Source: an uncultured Erysipelotrichaceae bacterium
Lineage (GTDB): Bacteria > Bacillota_I > Bacilli_A > Erysipelotrichales > Erysipelotrichaceae
Length of the DNA stretch: 35,222 bases
Assembly: GCA_902766005.1 (NCBI GenBank)
Contig: CACXCB010000037.1
Span: forward strand, 1 to 35,222
Direction: 5' to 3'
A model generated the notes under the pieces. The model was given only the letters and a program-made list of their open reading frames with translations. It was not told the DNA's origin and searched no databases. The translations under genes and the position numbers were made by a program. Positions 18,302 through 26,354 of the stretch are shown one piece after another. The stretch's first letter is position 1. Each line of letters opens with the position of its first letter.

Positions 18302-18850
18302 CCTAAATTCATAATAAGTGATTCTTGTTGATCCGTAAACAACAGTCTTATACGGATGCAGGCATGTATACTCTTTGTCAAAATGATCTGCTTCGGCAGA
18401 TTCGATGATGACTCTTCCACCTTCATTCATCATTTGATGCTCATCCAGGAAAGAGAGAACCTGGTCATTTGTCTGTTTTGCAAAAGGCGGATCCAGATAA
18501 ACATAATCAAGCTGAATACCCTCTTCGACAAGAATCTTTAAAGCCTTCGCATCTTTCATCGGCATGATGCGGCTTTGTTTTTCACAGCCAAGGCTTATGA
18601 CATTCTTCTTTATATATTGGATAGCCTGATAGGAAGCATCTACAAAGATCGCCTGATCTGCCCCTCTGGAAATTGCTTCAAGACCGTTGGCACCGCTGCC
18701 TGCATACAAATCCAGAAAAATTCCGCCTTCAAAAAATCCGCCGAGGGAAGAAAAGACAGCCTGTCTCACTTTATCCAGAGTAGGTCTTGTTTCTCTTCCT
18801 TTTCTGGTTTCCAGCTGCCTTGAAGCATATCGTCCTGCAATGATCCTCAT
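18287..18850 (-). CDS. rsmD: 16S rRNA (guanine(966)-N2)-methyltransferase RsmD
   Basis: RsmD methylates N2 of G966 in 16S rRNA during 30S assembly. The 187-residue protein has the family opening MRIIAGRYASRQLE, the RPTLDKVRQAVFSSL block, the SAM-binding loop FLDLYAGSGANGLEA, and the catalytic motif LDPPF. The length is normal. The ATG overlaps the stop of the upstream SEDS gene as ATGA, so the two form a coupled pair closed by a terminator. The usual neighbour coaD is not here. Confidence 0.94.
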   Translation of the reverse strand: MRIIAGRYASRQLETRKGRETRPTLDKVRQAVFSSLGGFFEGGIFLDLYAGSGANGLEAISRGADQAIFVDASYQAIQYIKKNVISLGCEKQSRIMPMKDAKALKILVEEGIQLDYVYLDPPFAKQTNDQVLSFLDEHQMMNEGGRVIIESAEADHFDKEYTCLHPYKTVVYGSTRITYYEFRKPEE

Positions 18851-20067
18851 TGGAGCTCACCCCTGCGGAATAATGCGATGACTGCCTGGCAAATGCCAAT
18901 ACATGCCAGAAACGACATTGTCGAACTTCCGCCGGCCGATACCACCAAAAGCGGAATACCGGTCAAAGGAATCAGTCCGGTAACACCGCCGATATTAAAG
19001 AACATGTGAAATAGCAGATACATTGCCGATCCGACAAGAATGACCTTTCCTTTCTCACTCTTCATTTTCAAAGCATAGGAAAGCAGCTTGAAGATAATGA
19101 TGCCATATAAAGCAAACAATACGAAGAATCCCACAAAGCCAAGCTCCTCTACAATGATAGCAAGAATGTAGTCCGTGTTGGCAGCCGGGAAATCCATATA
19201 TTTCTGTATGGAATTGCCAAAACCTCTTCCGAAAAAGCCACCGCTGGCAAAGGAAACAAGTCCCTTGATCAGCTGATATCCTACACCATAGCGATCCTTG
19301 AAAGGATCAATCGCGGAGATAAATCTGTTCTTCTGGTATTCCTTTAATATATATTCAGGAATACTTTCAATAATCTTTTCACCATACGGTGAGAGAATGA
19401 AAATAGCCAAAATAACCACAAGCCAGAAACATACCCGCAGGAATATTTCAAATTTACGCATCTGCGGATGATTCGGAATCAAAAGGCATACACAAGAGAT
19501 CAGAAAAATGACGACAGCAGAGCCGAAATCCGACTGCAGTACGGCAACAATAAATATCATCAACAAGAGAAAAATCAAAGGTTTTTTCAGCATTTCATAG
19601 CTGCTTTTGAATCTTTTGGAAATATCTGCCGTATATGCCGCAACAATCAGAATTGCAACAATCTTGGCAAATTCGGATGGCTGTATACTGACTTCCGTAA
19701 TACCGAGCGGAATGATGATCCATGCTTTCGCACCGCCATATCCCCCAAATCCAAGACAGACAACCAGCAGGATACATGTCAGTATAATAAGCGATGAAAA
19801 TGCAGAACTCTTTAAAAACGACATTTTAAAATGGTTTGCCAGAAACGTCATCGCAAAAAAGCCAGCCAGGACATATATTGTCTGCTTTGCGAGTGAAATC
19901 AGAAGATATGTATTGTTTCCGACGGATAATCCCATGGATGCACTGCCGACCATGGCAATGCCAAACAGAGACAGAAGAATCATTGTTATGTGCAAACCGG
20001 CATCAAAGCCTTTCGGCATTAAAAATGCACCGTGTTTTTTATTTGTGTTGGTCTTTGTATTTGTCAT
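18847..20067 (-). CDS. ftsW: SEDS-family peptidoglycan polymerase, FtsW/RodA/SpoVE type
   Basis: SEDS proteins polymerise glycan strands from lipid II with a partner class B PBP. The 406-residue protein has about ten hydrophobic segments and the family motifs GGAKAWIIIPLG, QPSEFAKI, and near the C-terminus GLIPLTGIPLLVVSAGGSS. In most family members the last block reads LP-VSYGGSS; here it is LLVVSAGGSS. FtsW, RodA and SpoVE cannot be told apart reliably here, as no division or elongation partner is adjacent. I chose the ATG at 20067 (MTNTKTNTNKK) rather than the one at 20091. No Shine-Dalgarno is visible. Confidence 0.85.
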   Translation of the reverse strand: MTNTKTNTNKKHGAFLMPKGFDAGLHITMILLSLFGIAMVGSASMGLSVGNNTYLLISLAKQTIYVLAGFFAMTFLANHFKMSFLKSSAFSSLIILTCILLVVCLGFGGYGGAKAWIIIPLGITEVSIQPSEFAKIVAILIVAAYTADISKRFKSSYEMLKKPLIFLLLMIFIVAVLQSDFGSAVVIFLISCVCLLIPNHPQMRKFEIFLRVCFWLVVILAIFILSPYGEKIIESIPEYILKEYQKNRFISAIDPFKDRYGVGYQLIKGLVSFASGGFFGRGFGNSIQKYMDFPAANTDYILAIIVEELGFVGFFVLFALYGIIIFKLLSYALKMKSEKGKVILVGSAMYLLFHMFFNIGGVTGLIPLTGIPLLVVSAGGSSTMSFLACIGICQAVIALFRRGELQ

Positions 20068-20076
20068 ATGAAAAAT

Positions 20077-20085
20077 ATTATCACA
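20077..20085 (-). promoter_or_regulatory. Extended -10 promoter of the SEDS gene
   Basis: The minus strand reads TGT plus GATAAT (20077-20082), nine bases ahead of the ATG at 20067, with no clear -35. The transcript start would be within a few bases of the start codon. Confidence 0.45.
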
Positions 20086-20125
20086 ATGCATGTTATTTTT
20101 CTATGATTCGCAGATTAAATTTGCG

Positions 20126-20139
20126 TGAAAACGCTTTCT
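20126..20139. promoter_or_regulatory. cre-like site (candidate CcpA operator)
   Basis: TGAAAACGCTTTCT matches the catabolite-responsive element core (TG..A.CG.....CA) with one mismatch in the last A. It lies just upstream of the deformylase -35 box and downstream of nothing else in that direction, between divergent promoters. Confidence 0.4.
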
Positions 20140-20143
20140 TGGT

Positions 20144-20172
20144 TTGACATTTTAACGCCTTTTCCCTATTAT
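20144..20172 (+). promoter_or_regulatory. Sigma-A promoter of def
   Basis: TTGACA (20144-20149), a 17-base spacer and TATTAT (20167-20172), giving a leader of roughly ten bases with GAGG ahead of the ATG at 20190. Confidence 0.88.
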
Positions 20173-20189
20173 ATTGCCGAGGTATTTTT

Positions 20190-20756
20190 ATGTTGATAAA
20201 TAATGATACGATTATTAAAGATACAGATCCTTTGATCCGTACAAAATCTGAACCGGTTTCTTTGCCTTTAAGCAAAGAAGATGAAGATCTGTTGCGCCAA
20301 ATGCATCAATATGTGGTGGATTCTACAGATGAAGAAAAAGCAGAAAAGATGAATCTGCGCCCTTCCGTCGGCATCAGTGCCATCCAGCTGGGCATTCCGA
20401 AACAACTGACAGCGATCGTCTTTGATGATTATGACAAGGAAGGCAATCCGATCCGTCATGAATTCATGCTTGCCAATCCGAAGATTGTTTCTTCTTCCGT
20501 TCAGCAGGCATACCTTGAATCCGGTGAAGGATGTCTGTCCGTTGTTGAAGACCATGAGGGCCATGTAGTCCGTGCAGCACGTGTAAAGGTCAGAGCCTAC
20601 GACCTGATCACCAACCAGTACATTGAAATCCGTGCCAGAGGGTATTTAGCTATCGTGCTCCAGCATGAGCTGGATCATTTCAAAGGTGTTCTCTTCTATG
20701 ACCACATCGACAAGGATGATCCTTTTAAAGAAATACCGGGAGCAATGGTAATATAA
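20190..20756 (+). CDS. def: Peptide deformylase
   Basis: Def removes the formyl group from the initiator methionine of nascent proteins. The 188-residue protein has the three metal-enzyme motifs: GISAIQ (61-66, variant of the family's GxGLAAxQ), EGCLSV (113-118, with metal ligand C115) and QHELDH (158-163, two metal His and the catalytic Glu). The insert between motifs 1 and 2 fits the type 2 Gram-positive enzymes. Motif 1 has Ser for the usual Leu/Ala position and Ile for Pro, a variation outside the metal ligands. It is 69 bases upstream of the RNase J gene, with no terminator between. Confidence 0.95.
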   Translation: MLINNDTIIKDTDPLIRTKSEPVSLPLSKEDEDLLRQMHQYVVDSTDEEKAEKMNLRPSVGISAIQLGIPKQLTAIVFDDYDKEGNPIRHEFMLANPKIVSSSVQQAYLESGEGCLSVVEDHEGHVVRAARVKVRAYDLITNQYIEIRARGYLAIVLQHELDHFKGVLFYDHIDKDDPFKEIPGAMVI

Positions 20757-20764
20757 AAAATGAT

Positions 20765-20792
20765 TTGCATTTTCCTCATTTAAATGTATAAT
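20765..20792 (+). promoter_or_regulatory. Sigma-A promoter of the RNase J gene
   Basis: TTGCAT (20765-20770), a 16-base spacer and a perfect TATAAT (20787-20792). A 7-bp inverted repeat, TTGCATT (20765-20771) and AATGCAA (20790-20796), frames the promoter. Confidence 0.78.
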
Positions 20793-20825
20793 GCAAGTGA
20801 ATATAACAGAAAGAGGTAATCCATA

Positions 20826-22637
20826 ATGAATGAAACGATTAACGGCAGAGGTATTTCACCTGTCCGCTATGTTTCTCAGATTGCCGATTCCGATGAAAAT
20901 GAAAAAACGATCAATCACGCTACCGACACCCTGGTGTATGCCTTGGGTGGACTTGGCGAGATTGGAAAGAACATGTACTGCTATGAACATGATGATGAAA
21001 TCATCATTGTTGATTGCGGCGTCATGTTTCCGGAAGATGACTTGCTGGGTGTTGACTATGTTATACCGGACTATTCTTATCTGGTAAAAAATCAGGCAAA
21101 AATCAAAGCTCTTATTATAACCCACGGTCATGAAGATCATATCGGGGGAATCCCCTTCTTTCTACAATCGGTACGGCTGAAAGAAATATATGCGCCGCGC
21201 TTTGCTAAAGCTTTAATTGAAAAGAAGCTTGAAGAGCATCGGATGCTTCGATCCTGTAAAATCATAGAGATTGATTCAGACAGCAGGGTCAGAACGAAAT
21301 ATTTTAATATCGGATTTTTTGATACCGTCCATTCCATTCCTGATTCTCTCGGTGTATTAATCAATACACCTAACGGCAGAATTGTCGAAACAGGTGATTT
21401 CAAATTTGACATGACACCTGTCGGCAGAAATTCCGATTATCAGAAAATGGCTTATATCGGTCAGGTTGGTGTTGCCCTTCTCATGAGCGATTCCACAAAC
21501 TCCAGTGTTCCGGGCTCTTCCATCTCCGAAAAGAAAGTTGCGCAGGCAATTTTGGAACAGATGCGCAAAACACCGGGAAGACTGCTTGTTTCAACCTTCG
21601 CTTCCAATGTATTAAGGCTGAATCAGATTCTGGAAGCAGCTGTTGCCTGCGGCAGAAAAGTAGCAGTATTCGGCCGTTCCATGGAAAACATCTGTGAGAT
21701 CGGCAGAAAGATGGGTGTCATCAACATTCCTGACAGCAGTTTTATTACCGGCAACGATCTGAATACCCTTCCCGCCAACCAGATTTGTATTGTCTGTACA
21801 GGCAGCCAGGGTGAACCGATGGCTGCATTAAGCAGAATTGCAAACGGCACCCACAGATGGATCAAAATACTTCCCGGTGACACCGTCTTATTCTCGAGCA
21901 ATCCGATTCCGGGCAATGATGTCAGTGTTGGCGGTGTGATCAACCAGCTGACAAGAGTCGGTGCCAATGTTGTGACGAATTCTCCATTGACTTCCTTCCA
22001 TACAACCGGTCATGCACCGCAGGAAGAGCAGAAGCTGATGCTGAATCTCATCAAGCCGAAGTTTTTCATGCCAAACCACGGTGAATATAAAATGCTTGTA
22101 CAGCATTGCGAAACAGCACAGGAAACAGGTGTTCCGGCTGACAGGTGCTTCATCTGTGCAAATGGCGATATCGTTGTATTGCGAAATGAAGAGTGCTTTA
22201 TCGCTAATGAAAGAATTCAGACAGATGCCATCTATGTCGATGGCAACGATGCTTCAGGATTGAGTACAAGTGTTATTAAGGATCGCAAGATTCTTGCAGA
22301 AAACGGACTTGTTGCAGTCATCGTAACGATTGATTCACGTTACAACAAGATTCTGTGCAGGCCTTCCATTGTCAGCAGAGGATTTGTCTTCATAAAGGAT
22401 AATCAGACGCTCTTAAAGGAAGCCGAGCTTGTCGTATATGAAGCGCTGAAAAGGAAAATGCAACAGAGAACGACATTCGGAGATCTCAAAAACTGTATCC
22501 GATCATCCCTGGAACCGTTCCTTTACAAACGTACCAATCGAAATCCGATTGTTATACCGGTTATCCTGAATCAGAAAGCAGCAATCGCCGAAATTCAATC
22601 CAAAACCGGTGCAAGAAGAACAAGAAAAGAGAGTTGA
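20826..22637 (+). CDS. rnj: Ribonuclease J
   Basis: RNase J is a metallo-beta-lactamase/beta-CASP ribonuclease with 5' exonuclease and endonuclease activity in mRNA decay and rRNA maturation. The 603-residue protein shows ALGGLGEIGKNMY (39-51), the zinc motif HGHEDHIGG (100-108), the SDSTNSS block, GSQGEPMAAL, and the C-terminal RNase J domain. About 34 residues precede the usual start of the fold, an N-terminal extension compared with RNase J1; no internal start has a better ribosome binding site than GAGGT before 20826. Whether it is J1 or J2 cannot be decided here. Confidence 0.95.
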   Translation: MNETINGRGISPVRYVSQIADSDENEKTINHATDTLVYALGGLGEIGKNMYCYEHDDEIIIVDCGVMFPEDDLLGVDYVIPDYSYLVKNQAKIKALIITHGHEDHIGGIPFFLQSVRLKEIYAPRFAKALIEKKLEEHRMLRSCKIIEIDSDSRVRTKYFNIGFFDTVHSIPDSLGVLINTPNGRIVETGDFKFDMTPVGRNSDYQKMAYIGQVGVALLMSDSTNSSVPGSSISEKKVAQAILEQMRKTPGRLLVSTFASNVLRLNQILEAAVACGRKVAVFGRSMENICEIGRKMGVINIPDSSFITGNDLNTLPANQICIVCTGSQGEPMAALSRIANGTHRWIKILPGDTVLFSSNPIPGNDVSVGGVINQLTRVGANVVTNSPLTSFHTTGHAPQEEQKLMLNLIKPKFFMPNHGEYKMLVQHCETAQETGVPADRCFICANGDIVVLRNEECFIANERIQTDAIYVDGNDASGLSTSVIKDRKILAENGLVAVIVTIDSRYNKILCRPSIVSRGFVFIKDNQTLLKEAELVVYEALKRKMQQRTTFGDLKNCIRSSLEPFLYKRTNRNPIVIPVILNQKAAIAEIQSKTGARRTRKES

Positions 22638-22650
22638 TCAACTCTCTTTT
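22625..22650. terminator. Bidirectional terminator between rnj and pfkA
   Basis: A perfect 11-bp stem (22625-22635 with 22640-22650) with a GATC loop has T-runs downstream on both strands. It serves the convergent RNase J and pfkA genes, and the rnj stop codon is in the hairpin. Confidence 0.92.
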
Positions 22651-22651
22651 T

Positions 22652-23614
22652 TCATACCAGTCTGTCAAATAAGCGGTACAGATGCTTGCGGCTCTTGCGC
22701 GGTCTTTCCAGTGCTTCCTGAATCGGCATTGAGGTAATCTCATTATCGATAATACCGACACAATGGCCACCGATGCCTTCCATCAGAAGATCAACTGCCT
22801 TTTCACCCATTCTGCTTGCGAGCATGCGGTCAGTCGGTGAAGGACATCCGCCTCTTTGGATATGTCCGAGCACCGTTGCCCTGCCGCTGAAATCCGTATG
22901 CAGGGAAACCTTTTTGGCAAGTGCATCCACATCGCATATCTTTTCGGAAATGATGACAATCGCATGGTTTTTCTTCACTGCGTCGCCGAGATATCTGAGC
23001 TTTTCAAGAACTTCGAGTTCGTCATATCCGGTCTCCGGTGAAATCACCATTTCCGCTCCGCAGGAGATCGCCGTATACAGTGCAAGATCCCCGCAATGGT
23101 TTCCCATTACCTCGACAATCGAACAGCGGTGATGCGAGCTCGATGTGTCACGAAGCTTGTCGACATTTTCTACACATGTATGTAAAGCCGTATCAAAGCC
23201 GATCGTAAAATCCGTTCCCGGTATATCATTGTCAATAGTGCCCGGCAATCCGATACAGTTGATACCTTTTTTGGTTAATGCAAGCGCACCGCGATAAGAG
23301 CCATCTCCTCCGATGACAACAAGGGCATCAATGCCTGCCCTCTTCAGGTTTTTAACACATACATCCTGCACTGCTTCCTCACGGAATTCAGGCAATCTTG
23401 CAGAGCCGAGCTTTGTCCCGCCTTTATCAAGGATATCCGAAACATCGCTTCTGTTCATCTGTAAAAATGTCTCTTCCAAAAGACCGCGATATCCGTTATA
23501 AACACCGACGACTTCAACACCATTATTCAAGGCAATTCTTGTAACTGAACGAATTGCAGCATTCATTCCGGGTGCGTCACCTCCCGAAGTCAAAACACCT
23601 ATTTTTCTGACCAT
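22652..23614 (-). CDS. pfkA: ATP-dependent 6-phosphofructokinase
   Basis: PfkA phosphorylates fructose 6-phosphate, the committed step of glycolysis. The 320-residue length is that of the bacterial allosteric enzyme. Visible are the ATP loop TSGGDAPGMNAAIR, GGDGSYRG (102-109; the Gly after GGD marks ATP rather than PPi use), the catalytic PGTIDNDIPG (124-133), R163 in the SSHHR block, and HIQRGG. The usual EVMGR reads EVMGN (N172), replacing the conserved arginine equivalent to E. coli Arg171. GGAGG precedes the ATG. It is 36 bases downstream of dnaI and is probably the last gene of the replication operon, an unusual place for a glycolytic gene. Confidence 0.95.
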   Translation of the reverse strand: MVRKIGVLTSGGDAPGMNAAIRSVTRIALNNGVEVVGVYNGYRGLLEETFLQMNRSDVSDILDKGGTKLGSARLPEFREEAVQDVCVKNLKRAGIDALVVIGGDGSYRGALALTKKGINCIGLPGTIDNDIPGTDFTIGFDTALHTCVENVDKLRDTSSSHHRCSIVEVMGNHCGDLALYTAISCGAEMVISPETGYDELEVLEKLRYLGDAVKKNHAIVIISEKICDVDALAKKVSLHTDFSGRATVLGHIQRGGCPSPTDRMLASRMGEKAVDLLMEGIGGHCVGIIDNEITSMPIQEALERPRKSRKHLYRLFDRLV

Positions 23615-23650
23615 AAAAAAGCCTCCGTTATCTTCATTCTATCACTCAAA

Positions 23651-24568
23651 TCAGCCATTGGAAAGATGATTTCTGCGGTCTTTTCCGGTTAGAACAACAG
23701 GCTTGCTCATCGCCTGAATTCTCTCCAGGATTCTTGTTGCTTTGAGTTCCTCCTGTTTGCCACGATTGGAAAAAGTGAAGTGCATCAGCAGGGATTCGAA
23801 ATCATCATTGGATGTAAACCAGGTTGTCAGCCCTTCCTCATATCTTGCATTCAGCAGAGGAAGAAGGATCGAATCGCGATTCCATTCTGTTACACTTTCC
23901 GCACCGATATCATCAATTACCAGAAAAGAAGCAAATGTCAATTTTGCAAACTCCGATTTATATTCCCCATCCATCATGGATGACTGCATTCTCTGACAGA
24001 AAGTCGGATAATGGATAAAAGCCACTTTTTCCGCACCTCTTGCATGGTCGTTGCAAGCACATGCACTGAGATATGTTTTCCCGCTTCCCATTGTGCCGTA
24101 AAGATATAATCCTTCTTTTTTCGAGGAAGCATCCATCGCTTCTGCAAGAACTTTAAGATACTCCTCCGATTCATCCCGCATAGAGATATTTTTGAAGGAA
24201 ACCGTTTCAAGATTATGGCTCAAATCCGAGACAAGATAGTTTTTCATATGTGTTCTTGCATTCAGGCGTTCTTTTTCATAGCGGCATGCTTCCTGAACCG
24301 TCTGCAGCATGCCATCATAAACAAGATTTTCAAAGTATCCTTTCCGGCTCTGTTTGCAGAAGGCCAGGCCTTTGCATCCCTGACACGGCTTGAAAGCATT
24401 CAGCCATCTTTTAATTTTCCACGGATATCTTTCCAGGCATTCTGCCGGAATTCCGTTTTTCTGAAAAACCTTGCGGACAATGGCCTCCTGTTCAAGCGCA
24501 TGTACCAGTTCTTCCGTACTTTTTTCCATCTCCTTATTTGAAACGGGATTAAAGTTTAGCTTTTCCAT
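23651..24568 (-). CDS. dnaI: Primosomal helicase loader DnaI
   Basis: DnaI loads the replicative helicase in low-G+C Gram-positives. The 305-residue protein has the N-terminal zinc-binding domain (C62, C65 and C71 in CQGCKGLAFC) and a C-terminal AAA+ domain with Walker A GTMGSGKT (158-165) and Walker B LVIDDIGAE (217-220 for the acidic core). This layout matches Bacillus DnaI rather than plain DnaC. The ATG lies one base after the dnaB stop, so both loader components are coupled. Confidence 0.95.
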   Translation of the reverse strand: MEKLNFNPVSNKEMEKSTEELVHALEQEAIVRKVFQKNGIPAECLERYPWKIKRWLNAFKPCQGCKGLAFCKQSRKGYFENLVYDGMLQTVQEACRYEKERLNARTHMKNYLVSDLSHNLETVSFKNISMRDESEEYLKVLAEAMDASSKKEGLYLYGTMGSGKTYLSACACNDHARGAEKVAFIHYPTFCQRMQSSMMDGEYKSEFAKLTFASFLVIDDIGAESVTEWNRDSILLPLLNARYEEGLTTWFTSNDDFESLLMHFTFSNRGKQEELKATRILERIQAMSKPVVLTGKDRRNHLSNG

Positions 24569-24569
24569 A

Positions 24570-25757
24570 TCATTCCTTCATCTGCTCCTGCAGCTTTCTG
24601 ATTCTTTCAATCATTTCATCACTGGCTTTTGTTTCCTTGCCACTATCCTCTGAACCGTTCTGCATGTATGAGGGCATGCCGATCCTGATGTTGTTTTTCG
24701 TTTGTGAAACAGAGTCCTTCTTTGTTTCGGCAATCGCCATTTTTTTATTTTCAATTCCATCTCTGGCCCATTTGGCTGCAACCATATCGACAAATTTGCT
24801 GTTAAGACGGTTATCTGAAATCTTGAGAATGTATTCGATCATCACATTGATTACTTCATTAGAAAAATGCATGTCAATTGAAAGATGCTCAAGGATTTTC
24901 CTGTCAGTCATGGATACTTTTGCACCATTCTGCTTTGCCTGCAGGAAAGAAACAGGAGAAAGGCTGTAAACATCCTTCGGAGTCGGTACATCCGACTGTG
25001 CTTTCGAAGCAAGAATGCGCAGCTTTTCAGAATCAAATTCCATTGTGCTTAATCTGACACAATCTTTCATGAAGATGCGCATGCGGTCAGCTGACAGACC
25101 GTAAACCGTCGCCAGTTTTCCGATTAATGCCATATTCTCCTGTGTTCTGAGCTCAGCGGGAAAAACAAGCGTAGATGTGGTTTTGATGAAGCTGTCATAA
25201 TCAAAATTAATTGTCACATCATCCATTGTAAACTGATATCTGGGCTTGATTTCCGTATAGGACACAGTATTATCATATTCCTGTTCCTGAATGAATCTTA
25301 CTTCTCTGGTAATATCCTTATATCCCGATTTTGAAATGCCGCCTGCAATCAGGCGTGATCTTGTGGCATCTGCCTGTTTTTTGCCTACCTGGCTGGCATA
25401 TCTGTTGGCATAGATCGGGGCATTGAAAAAATCTGCCGGTGATACTGGAGCATGGAGAACATAGATAAAACTGTTCTTTGTATCACTTTCACGATAATAC
25501 GTCCGCATCAGCATGTATTCTTCCAGTTTTGCGCATGCACGGTCAAAAACATCCGCCTGAATGTTCGTCAGTGCAAACAGTCTGGCATGTGTTTCCTGAA
25601 TTTGTGTCTTGCGTGATTCGGCAATGAAAGTCAGATAGATTAAAATTCCTTCCGGACCGATCAACGGCTGATACAGGCTCATCAGGGAAACAAGACCGTC
25701 ATCCGACAGTGCAAAATTACATTCTATACGATACGTATCCCTAGGCTTTCTTTCCAT
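24570..25757 (-). CDS. dnaB: Replication initiation and membrane attachment protein DnaB (DnaD/DnaB family)
   Basis: This is the Bacillus-type DnaB, a primosome protein that acts with DnaD and DnaI, not the helicase. The 395-residue protein opens with the winged-helix-like DDGLVSLMSLYQPLIGPEGILIYLT and has a C-terminal DnaB_2 region (ILEHLSIDMHFSNEVINVMIEYIL, with YILKISDNRLNSKFVDMVAAKWA following). GAGGT precedes the ATG. The start overlaps the 3' end of coaE by 17 bases. Its place next to dnaI, coaE, mutM and polA is the conserved Bacillota order. Confidence 0.93.
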   Translation of the reverse strand: MERKPRDTYRIECNFALSDDGLVSLMSLYQPLIGPEGILIYLTFIAESRKTQIQETHARLFALTNIQADVFDRACAKLEEYMLMRTYYRESDTKNSFIYVLHAPVSPADFFNAPIYANRYASQVGKKQADATRSRLIAGGISKSGYKDITREVRFIQEQEYDNTVSYTEIKPRYQFTMDDVTINFDYDSFIKTTSTLVFPAELRTQENMALIGKLATVYGLSADRMRIFMKDCVRLSTMEFDSEKLRILASKAQSDVPTPKDVYSLSPVSFLQAKQNGAKVSMTDRKILEHLSIDMHFSNEVINVMIEYILKISDNRLNSKFVDMVAAKWARDGIENKKMAIAETKKDSVSQTKNNIRIGMPSYMQNGSEDSGKETKASDEMIERIRKLQEQMKE

Positions 25758-26346
25758 TTCTACCTCTTAATTTTCCGATCATCTGATTGACCTTGCGATC
25801 CAGATCCTGAATGGATTCGTCGTTATAGATAACGATGGAAGCTTTGGCAATCTGAATTGCAGGATCAATCTGGCTGAGATACCGTGCTTCGGCTTCCTCC
25901 GAAGAATAATCACGCTCTTCCATCATGCGCCGAATTGCGGTTTCCTTCTGACAGGTTACCACAATAATCTCATCAAATTCATCTTCCAGATGGCATTCAA
26001 ACAATAGCGGAACTTCTGCAAAAGCAAAGGGCAAATCCTCCTTCTGTGCAAAGAACTTATGCATGCCTTCAAATACAAAAGGATGAACAATTGCATTCAG
26101 CTTCTGTCTTTCTTCTTCATTCTCAAAGACAATTGCCGCAAGCTTCTTATTGCTGATATCCCCTGTATCATCAAGAATCTCTTCTCCGAATGTCTTTACG
26201 ATTTCTTCAAACTTCACATTTCCCTTGTGAAGACACATTTTCGCATACTGATCACTGTTAAACACCGGCATTCCCCTTCTTCTTAAAAGAATGGATACTG
26301 TCGTCTTTCCGGAGGCAATTGTTCCGGTAATACCTATCTTTTTCAT
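25741..26346 (-). CDS. coaE: Dephospho-CoA kinase
   Basis: CoaE phosphorylates dephospho-CoA, the last step of coenzyme A synthesis. The 201-residue protein has a P-loop GTIASGKT (8-15), the family FNSDQYAK block, and the VPLLFE motif of the CoA-binding region. The start is the ATG at 26346, preceded by AGGAGG; an upstream in-frame ATG at 26403 falls inside mutM and lacks a site. Its end overlaps dnaB by 17 bases. Order mutM-coaE-dnaB is common in Bacilli. Confidence 0.95.
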   Translation of the reverse strand: MKKIGITGTIASGKTTVSILLRRRGMPVFNSDQYAKMCLHKGNVKFEEIVKTFGEEILDDTGDISNKKLAAIVFENEEERQKLNAIVHPFVFEGMHKFFAQKEDLPFAFAEVPLLFECHLEDEFDEIIVVTCQKETAIRRMMEERDYSSEEAEARYLSQIDPAIQIAKASIVIYNDESIQDLDRKVNQMIGKLRGRNGKKA

Positions 26347-26354
26347 ATTCCTCC

